Position numbers and translations under genes: made by a program. Of a DNA stretch of 64,000 nt, positions 58,338 through 64,000 are shown piece by piece. Under the pieces are notes generated by a model. The model was not told where the DNA came from and ran no database searches. It saw only the letters and a list, made by a program, of their open reading frames with translations. How positions within the stretch are numbered: the stretch's first letter is position 1; each line of letters starts with the position of its first letter. Source of the DNA: Allomyces macrogynus ATCC 38327 (taxonomy: Eukaryota; Blastocladiomycota; Blastocladiomycetes; Blastocladiales; Blastocladiaceae); assembly GCA_000151295.1 (NCBI GenBank), contig GG745363.1, positions 360,117 to 424,116 of the forward strand, given 5' to 3'.

Positions 58338-60272
58338 CTACACAAAGCTCGCCGGCACCCCCCGCGCCACCTCAACATACTCGTCGACTCGCTCCGGCCC
58401 ATACCAAAACACCGTCCACCCGCTCTTCTCCCCCTGCGGCAAATTGCCCAATTTCACCATCCCATCCGCGCGATCAAAATACCACGCGTTCACCGGATTA
58501 TTCCCGCGCGACCGCCAGACCAACTCCCGCGGACACACCTCCCTCAGACCGCGCCAGACAACATCCACTAACCCGCCACCGGCAGTTTGCCGCGGATGCA
58601 CGGCGAGTTTGTCGAGGTACATGCACCCGCCGCTGCCGCCGCCGGGCGACTCGCGCGTCACGATCGCCGCGCCCGCGTAGTCGCCCGCGATCACCGCGGA
58701 ATGCAGGTGGGTGTCGAGCCGCGCGAAGTAGGCGTCGCCGTCGAGCGACCGCCCAAACGCGGATTCAAGCAAGTCCACGACTTTCGCGCGATCCAGCGTG
58801 CTCGTGGACGTGTGCACGACCACCTTGGGCCCGGCACGCACGACCGTCGGCGGCCACGCGCCCGAACTGCCCCCCTTCGTCCCGCTCGCGCGCGGCTTAT
58901 CCGTCAAGACGTGCGCGACCGCCGCCCACCCGGCATCCGCGGCAGCCGCGACCACCGCCGTCGCCGTCGGCGGCATCCCGCTGAGCGCGGCTTCGACCAA
59001 ATCCAAATCCCGCACCGCGCGTGACCCCGCGGGCAGACGAGCCCGCAGTGCGTCCGCTTCGTTCGCCAAATTCACCGCCGGCACCCCCGCCGCCGGACGC
59101 ACCCCACGCCGCCCGCCCACACCCCGCACCCCGGGAGCGGGCGGAACTCCACCGTCCGACTTGTTCAAAACAACCAGTTTCACCGGCTTGATTCGGCGCG
59201 CGAGGACCGCGTCCGGGTCCTCGGCCACGCGCAGGGCCTGCGGCCCACCACCCGCGCCAGCGGCCGCCGAGGCCGGGTGCGCCGGGGTTTGGGCGAGATG
59301 GCGTGCGAGCGCGACTGTCGCGTCGCCCGCGGGAATGGAAACGGTGCGGCCCGTCGACCAGTCGTGTGCAAGCGGCGCAATCACAGGCGTGTGGCCCAGT
59401 GCGAGGCACGAGCGCAGCGGGGCCAGGTCAATGTCCAAAGAGGTGGGGGTGGTGATGAACAGACCCGAAGTCACGGGCCGCGCGCGGTGGCCTGCGAGGT
59501 CGATCAGCCGCGCGAGTTGCGAGGCCGCGTCGGTGAGATGGGCGCGGAATGCGCTCGCCGCAGCGACCGGGTCGGTCGTGGACGTGGGATCAGCGTCGTC
59601 GTCGGACGAAGAGATGGGGGAGGGCGGGTCGACGTGCACGACGACCACCGGATGCACCGCGAGTCGTGCCATCGCGGCCAAGTCGGCCGCGACGGACGAC
59701 GCGGTCCCGGGCGGGAGTGGCCACGCGAGGTGCACAAGCGAGACGTGGATCGCGGAACTCGAGTCGTCGCCGCCCGAGGAGGTAAGGTCGGATGCGGCGA
59801 GCCATGGCGGGGCGCCGGAACCGACGTCGAATTGTTGCTGCGCGGCGCCGGGGGGTGGGACTGCGTACCGCCGCAAGTAACTCGCGGCTTCCCGTGGGGT
59901 CGGCGCGCCGGCCGCGAGAATGCGGTGCACGAGCGCCTGTGTCGAGGAGGCCGGTGGTGGGGTCGGGGTCGCTAGGGAGCTCGGCTCGACAGATGGAGCG
60001 GTGGGGGAGGGGGTCGAGGTGGATGAAGAGAGCCGGTACGATGCGGATGCGCGCTTGCACGTCCATGGCGGCGATGGCGGGACGGCTGCGCGTGACGTGC
60101 CGCCGGTCGGGCGTGGGTAAGCGGAGAGCGTGCTGGTGGAGAAGGTGCGCAAAGAAAGCGGAATGTGCCAGGCGGGAAGTGCTTGGGATGGGAATGCTCG
60201 GATTGCGCGCGCGAGGCCCGATCGCGCCGTCAGGAGCGCCGGCGTCGTCGGGGCGCGGAGTGGTAACGTCAT
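58338..60272 (-). CDS. ARG2: N-acetylglutamate synthase, mitochondrial
   Basis: Single exon of 644 residues from ATG 60272. The first 60 or so residues are rich in Arg, Ser, Ala and Thr with few acidic residues, a mitochondrial presequence (RTFSTSTLSAYPR). The middle is a degenerate amino-acid-kinase-like domain (LVHLAWPLPPG, VVVVHVDPPSP, GLFITTPTSLDIDLAPLRSCLALGHTPVIAPL). The last 170 residues are the GNAT-type acetyltransferase of vertebrate-like/fungal synthases (VVDLLESAFGRSL, GAAIVTRESP, CMYLDKLAVHP, LVWRSRGNNPVNAWYFDRADG, GWTVFWYG). It makes N-acetylglutamate from acetyl-CoA and glutamate, the first step of arginine synthesis in the mitochondrial matrix. Several low-complexity insertions make the middle longer than usual. 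I did not see the upstream arginine-responsive peptide known in some filamentous fungi. Confidence 0.9.
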   Translation of the reverse strand: MTLPLRAPTTPALLTARSGLARAIRAFPSQALPAWHIPLSLRTFSTSTLSAYPRPTGGTSRAAVPPSPPWTCKRASASYRLSSSTSTPSPTAPSVEPSSLATPTPPPASSTQALVHRILAAGAPTPREAASYLRRYAVPPPGAAQQQFDVGSGAPPWLAASDLTSSGGDDSSSAIHVSLVHLAWPLPPGTASSVAADLAAMARLAVHPVVVVHVDPPSPISSSDDDADPTSTTDPVAAASAFRAHLTDAASQLARLIDLAGHRARPVTSGLFITTPTSLDIDLAPLRSCLALGHTPVIAPLAHDWSTGRTVSIPAGDATVALARHLAQTPAHPASAAAGAGGGPQALRVAEDPDAVLARRIKPVKLVVLNKSDGGVPPAPGVRGVGGRRGVRPAAGVPAVNLANEADALRARLPAGSRAVRDLDLVEAALSGMPPTATAVVAAAADAGWAAVAHVLTDKPRASGTKGGSSGAWPPTVVRAGPKVVVHTSTSTLDRAKVVDLLESAFGRSLDGDAYFARLDTHLHSAVIAGDYAGAAIVTRESPGGGSGGCMYLDKLAVHPRQTAGGGLVDVVWRGLREVCPRELVWRSRGNNPVNAWYFDRADGMVKLGNLPQGEKSGWTVFWYGPERVDEYVEVARGVPASFV

Positions 60273-62287
60273 CGTGGGGCAGGGGTGCGTCGTCGTCGTC
60301 GTCGTCGTCGTCGTCGGTCGGAGCGCCGGCTCGGGAGCACGGCACGGGAATCACGTCGTGGAAAGTCGATCAGGTCGAGAGCGCGCAAGGCTCGATCGAT
60401 GTTGGCGTGTGGAGCACCGAGTGCAGCGAGTGCGGGAAGTCGAGGGCCCCGCTGGTCTCTAAATATCAGCTTCGTGGCAGCAGCGCGTGCCGTGCAGGAG
60501 CGAGAGGAGCGTGGAGGAGAAGACGACGACGACAGCAAGCGACGTCGACGAGGTGCGGATGCTTGTCGTTGCGTTTCCGTGATCAGACTGCTCAGATCAG
60601 GCCGTCCCCGAAGGCGCGGGAGACAGTTTCTGTTCAAGGCTGACTCGCTTGCTCACGCCCAAGTCACGCCTTGGGAGACATTGTAAGCAAGCACGTCAGT
60701 GCCGGCCGTCTGACGTGGTTGCGGTGGACCGTGTGACGCAGACGCGCGTGACGTGTCCGCACGCGTCTTGCTTGCGGACGTCGCATGCTTGCCGGTTCAT
60801 GTCCAAGCGTCCCGTCGACGACGAGAACGATGCACCGCACCGGGACCGGCCGCACGGAGCGCATGGAGCTTGTGTCCGCGCGCTAGGACGGGCAAGCGGT
60901 GGGTGGCGCAGCCAAATTGGTTGCTGGTTTCGAGCACGGCCGAGTCGGCCGGTCGCGACCGCCCGCGTACGTCGGCAACGGCCTCTTGATGCCGTCGTGG
61001 GTGGGCTCGGTACGGTTCGTCGTGTTCACTTGGTGACGGACATGGCCGTCGACGACGATGGAGAAAGTGCCCGCCCGCACATGCGTGAAGTTGCTCACTT
61101 TGTTGCTCGCTTTCGCGTTCGCGGACAGGTTGCGTCGTTGAGCGCAGCGTGTGTTCGCTCCCTCGCCCGACGCGGCGAGCGGTGCGCTGGCCTGTCCATC
61201 AGCATCAGCCAGCCAACAACGCAAGCACACGGCCTTGTTTTGTGTCGCACGCACCGTCGCTTGCAGCGAGCTCTTCTCACTGACGAGCCAGCCAACGGAC
61301 GTGGTCAGGAACCGTCTGACGAAACGACGCGACGCAGCGCAGCAGCAGCCTCGTCTCTTTGAAGTGGCGTTTGGAGCCAAGGCCGCATCGCTCACCAAAG
61401 AGCAACAGCAGCAAGCATTACCGCCACCGACGTCACCGACTCCACCGCCCAACCCGCCACGTCGGCGAGCTTGTTGCACCGGATTGCCCGACGTGGCCGC
61501 GATCGCTCCCGCTTTTTGCTTGCATCGCGTTGCTCGACCCCAAGTCGCAGAAAGTCTTTGTTCCGCGCACGCCGACCGTGTTGCAAGCGGCCCGCCCGCT
61601 CGAGTGGTCTGCCTGTCGTCGGCACGTTGGCCGGGTCCTTGCTCGACGGCAAGGACTGCGACGGCGTCTCGCCTCCTCTCCCGCTGCGCACGCGAGCGAT
61701 CCAGATTGCTCTGCTCGCTTGTGCCGGGAACGACGACCTTCATCGAGCCGCTGCTGTTGCGCGCCCGCTGTCCCTCACGCGCCGCTGCTGCTGCGCTTGC
61801 AACGAGAAAAGACGATCGATTAATCCACGAGCAAGTATGTGTACCCCCCTGTTCTTCGTCTCCGCGCACTACTGCTCCACGGTCCGTCGGCCACGGATCC
61901 GCACCATGGCCGCGCGCGCGGTCCCCTTGACCGTGGCGGTGGTGCTGGCGTGCGACGTTGACGTGAGCGGTGGTTCAATATTGACTGACTTGGTTCGTTC
62001 GGTTCGTTGGCGGTGCGGTAACAGATTGCTCGCTCGATTCGCTCTCGATTTCACCTCAACGCGCGCGGCATTTTTGGAACCGACCGCGTTGGATTGCCTT
62101 GTGCTGCTGCTCCTGCTGCTACTGCACCTCGGCACACAACGCGCGACGCGACGCGACTTGCCCGACAGTACCAGCATCGATTTACCGCACCAACCGACGC
62201 GACGCGACCGCAGATCGCGCGTTCTCGTCCACCCGTCCCGCGTGATCCTCGACTCCTCCAATCGCTCCCCTCTCCACCTTCTCCACC
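60273..62287. other. 2-kb divergent intergenic region
   Basis: Lies between the starts of N-acetylglutamate synthase (minus) and the RRM gene (plus). Open frames here are long only because of high GC; none has a family signal. Confidence 0.45.
60288..60316 (+). repeat. (CGT)n microsatellite
   Basis: About nine and a half CGT units, 15 bases before the start codon of N-acetylglutamate synthase and probably in its 5' leader. Confidence 0.85.
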
Positions 62288-63913
62288 ATGTCGACCCCAC
62301 CCGGCCTCCCAACCATCCCCGGGACCCCGTCCTCGTCCGACCCGCCGAGTACCGACCCGCACCTGTCCCCCCCACCTGGCCTGCTCACGACCCCACCCAA
62401 GACCCCCGCACGGCCCGTTGGCGCGACAACGCGCGCACTCGCGCATTCGGCGCCCACGACCCCAAACGACCACGCCCTACGTCGCGCGCGCGGTGCCGCG
62501 CCCACCGCCGACGACTGGACGCCCGTGTTGGCGGTCGCGGCAGCCGCAGAACACGCGCCGGTCTCGCCCGCGCGGTCGACCAAGTCGGCGTACGATGCGA
62601 TTGGCGTGGAGGACGAAGCGCTGGAAAGTTTGCGCGACGACTTTGTCTCGTTTCCCGCCGCCGACACGCCAGCGGCCGCACCGCCCGCGACGACAGTGAC
62701 CAGGGAGTCGTCGACCAACGTCTACATCAAAGGCCTGCGCGGCCTCACCGCCACCTCCGACACCGTCCTCCACTCGACCCTCGAGGCGCGGTACGGCCCC
62801 GTCCTCTCGGCCAAAGCCATGCTCGACCTCGCCACCGGACGTGGGAAAGGGTTTGGGTTCGTCCTCTTCGCGCACCCACGGGACGCAGCCACCGCGCTCG
62901 CCCGCATCCCGCACGATTTCCCGGGATGGACCGCCGCGCCCGCACACGTCTCGCCGAAAGTGGCCCTGCGCGCACTGCATGATCCGAATTCGACCAATGT
63001 CTACTTTTCGAATCTGCCCGTCGAATGGAACGAGGAGGATGTGGTGAAATTGGTGCGGCCGTGGGTCGTCAGTTCGGCGAGGGTGATCCGGCATGCGGAT
63101 GGACGGTCGAAGGGGGTCGGGTTTGCGCGGATGGTGGATCGCGAGGCTGCGCGAAAGGTGATTGAGACGTGGAATAAGCGCGCGGTGCCCGGTGGGAGTG
63201 GAGGGGTGCCATTGCAGGTGCGGTTTGCGGATTCGGAGCGGCAAAAGGAGATGAAGCGCGCGATGGGGCAAGGGGGCAAGGACACGATGGTAGGGACGGC
63301 GACGGGGACCCGCGCGAGCGCGACCGCGGGACCGACGACGCCGGCGGGACTTCGGCCGGCGACGACGACGACGACGGCGCAGCACCAAGTGCGTCGCGAT
63401 TCGCGCGGCCACCACCACCACCACCACGCGCACGCGCGCGGACCAGCGCCGTTGTCGGCCCCCACACACTCGCACGGGCCGCCGCACGCGCCGATCGCGG
63501 CCCTTGCACCACTCGCGCCCGCGTCCGCGTCCGTTCCATCGGCCCCGCAGCCGTCACCGACCGACGCACCCACGACCCCGATCTCCCCGACGCACCCGCA
63601 CCCGCACGCGCATGCGCATGCGGCGTACTTGTACGGCGCGATCCCCTTGTGGCCCATGTACCAGCACCCGCCGCCACCGCACGGCGTGTACGGCGCGCAC
63701 GTGCCGCCACCGCCGCCGGGGCTGCCGGAGGGGGTCCCGCAGCCGTACGCGGTGCCGTACCCGTACGCCGCCGCGGCACCGGCGAGTGGGGGAGGAGAGT
63801 ATTGGAGGCTCTACGCGTGGCCCACGGGCAGCGCGGATCCGCAGGGAGGGGTTGTAGTCCAGGGACCGCCAGGTGCGCCAGGTGGATCGGGGCCGGGCCA
63901 GGGTGGCGGGTAG
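62288..63913 (+). CDS. two-RRM RNA-binding protein, RBMS/MSSP-like
   Basis: Single exon of 541 residues. The ATG at 62288 has a good context (CTCCACCATG). The N-terminal 140 residues are Pro/Thr/Ala-rich. RRM1 starts near residue 144 (RNP2 VYIKGL, RNP1 GKGFGFVLF), and RRM2 near 236 (RNP2 VYFSNL, RNP1 SKGVGFARM). The close spacing of the two domains, the paired T-N-V-Y openings and the GVGFARM box resemble the MSSP/RBMS family of single-strand nucleic-acid-binding proteins. The C-terminal 210 residues are disordered, with His-rich, Pro-rich and Gly/Tyr segments, suited to condensate or polyadenylated-mRNA association. Targets are unknown. The stop is TAG at 63911-63913. Confidence 0.88.
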   Translation: MSTPPGLPTIPGTPSSSDPPSTDPHLSPPPGLLTTPPKTPARPVGATTRALAHSAPTTPNDHALRRARGAAPTADDWTPVLAVAAAAEHAPVSPARSTKSAYDAIGVEDEALESLRDDFVSFPAADTPAAAPPATTVTRESSTNVYIKGLRGLTATSDTVLHSTLEARYGPVLSAKAMLDLATGRGKGFGFVLFAHPRDAATALARIPHDFPGWTAAPAHVSPKVALRALHDPNSTNVYFSNLPVEWNEEDVVKLVRPWVVSSARVIRHADGRSKGVGFARMVDREAARKVIETWNKRAVPGGSGGVPLQVRFADSERQKEMKRAMGQGGKDTMVGTATGTRASATAGPTTPAGLRPATTTTTAQHQVRRDSRGHHHHHHAHARGPAPLSAPTHSHGPPHAPIAALAPLAPASASVPSAPQPSPTDAPTTPISPTHPHPHAHAHAAYLYGAIPLWPMYQHPPPPHGVYGAHVPPPPPGLPEGVPQPYAVPYPYAAAAPASGGGEYWRLYAWPTGSADPQGGVVVQGPPGAPGGSGPGQGGG

Positions 63914-64000
63914 TCCGGGGAACGACGAGTCAAGTTGAGGTTGGTGAAGATGAAGAGCATACGCGTGGTTGCAGCGAGTCGGATGTCGTCAAGGACGAGG

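Noticed and set aside
60649..62000. Long overlapping frames in the divergent promoter region
   Set aside because: Several frames are open at once on both strands, as expected from high GC; none has domain motifs.
1..64000. CRISPR arrays, bacterial operons or riboswitches
   Set aside because: No regularly spaced repeats or Shine-Dalgarno-linked gene strings; spliced introns and an initiator tRNA of eukaryotic type show nuclear eukaryotic DNA.

Overview
The window looks like nuclear DNA of a GC-rich, intron-bearing fungus. I infer an early-diverging zoosporic lineage, with Blastocladiomycota of the Allomyces/Catenaria type as the best guess. The reasons are fungal-type housekeeping genes (homoserine kinase, mitochondrial-type N-acetylglutamate synthase, FAD synthase of the PAPS-reductase fold, a YPI1/PPP1R11 phosphatase inhibitor, an F-BAR plus mu-homology endocytic protein, a GH18 chitinase, an OPT transporter), heavy use of G/C-ending codons, and short introns (about 53-230 nt) with GTACGY-like donors and often a CTNAC branch motif. 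There is no sign of bacterial operons. One 100-base assembly gap lies at 25598-25697.

Layout. 1-399 is the 3' end of an unidentified gene. 400-2441 is poor in genes and holds two decayed reading frames. 2522-4909 is a GRDP/DUF1399-type gene with a Cys-rich repeat tail; a truncated, frameshifted copy sits at 9801-10236, beyond a long coiled-coil gene (6256-9341). 10653-13786 (minus) is a SYP1/FCHo-like endocytosis gene. 14127-21953 (minus) is an essentially full-length non-LTR retrotransposon (ORF1 with a CCHC knuckle; ORF2 with endonuclease, reverse transcriptase and RNase H). It sits exactly inside an initiator tRNA-Met gene: the first 14 nt of the tRNA are duplicated on both sides, which leaves an intact tRNA gene at 21954-22025. 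22915-25381 (minus) is a coiled-coil/low-complexity gene. After the gap come a GH18 chitinase (27406-28731, minus), an F-box-like relic (29653-30678) and an eight-piece view of intergenic DNA broken by an OPT transporter with seven exons (31946-34844, minus).

37833-42586 is a compact plus-strand run of housekeeping genes: a PP1 inhibitor, a mitochondrial PPR-like protein and FAD synthase. 43333-48788 is a tandem cluster of F-box/LRR genes, one intact and two decayed. 49173-50743 and 54159-55739 are further decayed genes on the minus strand, separated by an intact single-pass membrane protein gene (51256-53624). 56414-60272 carries threonine- and arginine-pathway genes (homoserine kinase, N-acetylglutamate synthase) on the minus strand, and 62288-63913 is a two-RRM RNA-binding protein.

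The genes mostly act independently, as expected in a fungus. The most noteworthy object is the retrotransposon that has landed in the initiator tRNA gene and rebuilt it. The second theme is gene-family turnover (F-box/LRR and WHxH-motif families), with many copies in different stages of decay. Exon structures were inferred by eye from splice motifs and by checking that the joined exons keep frame; those I could not resolve are marked.
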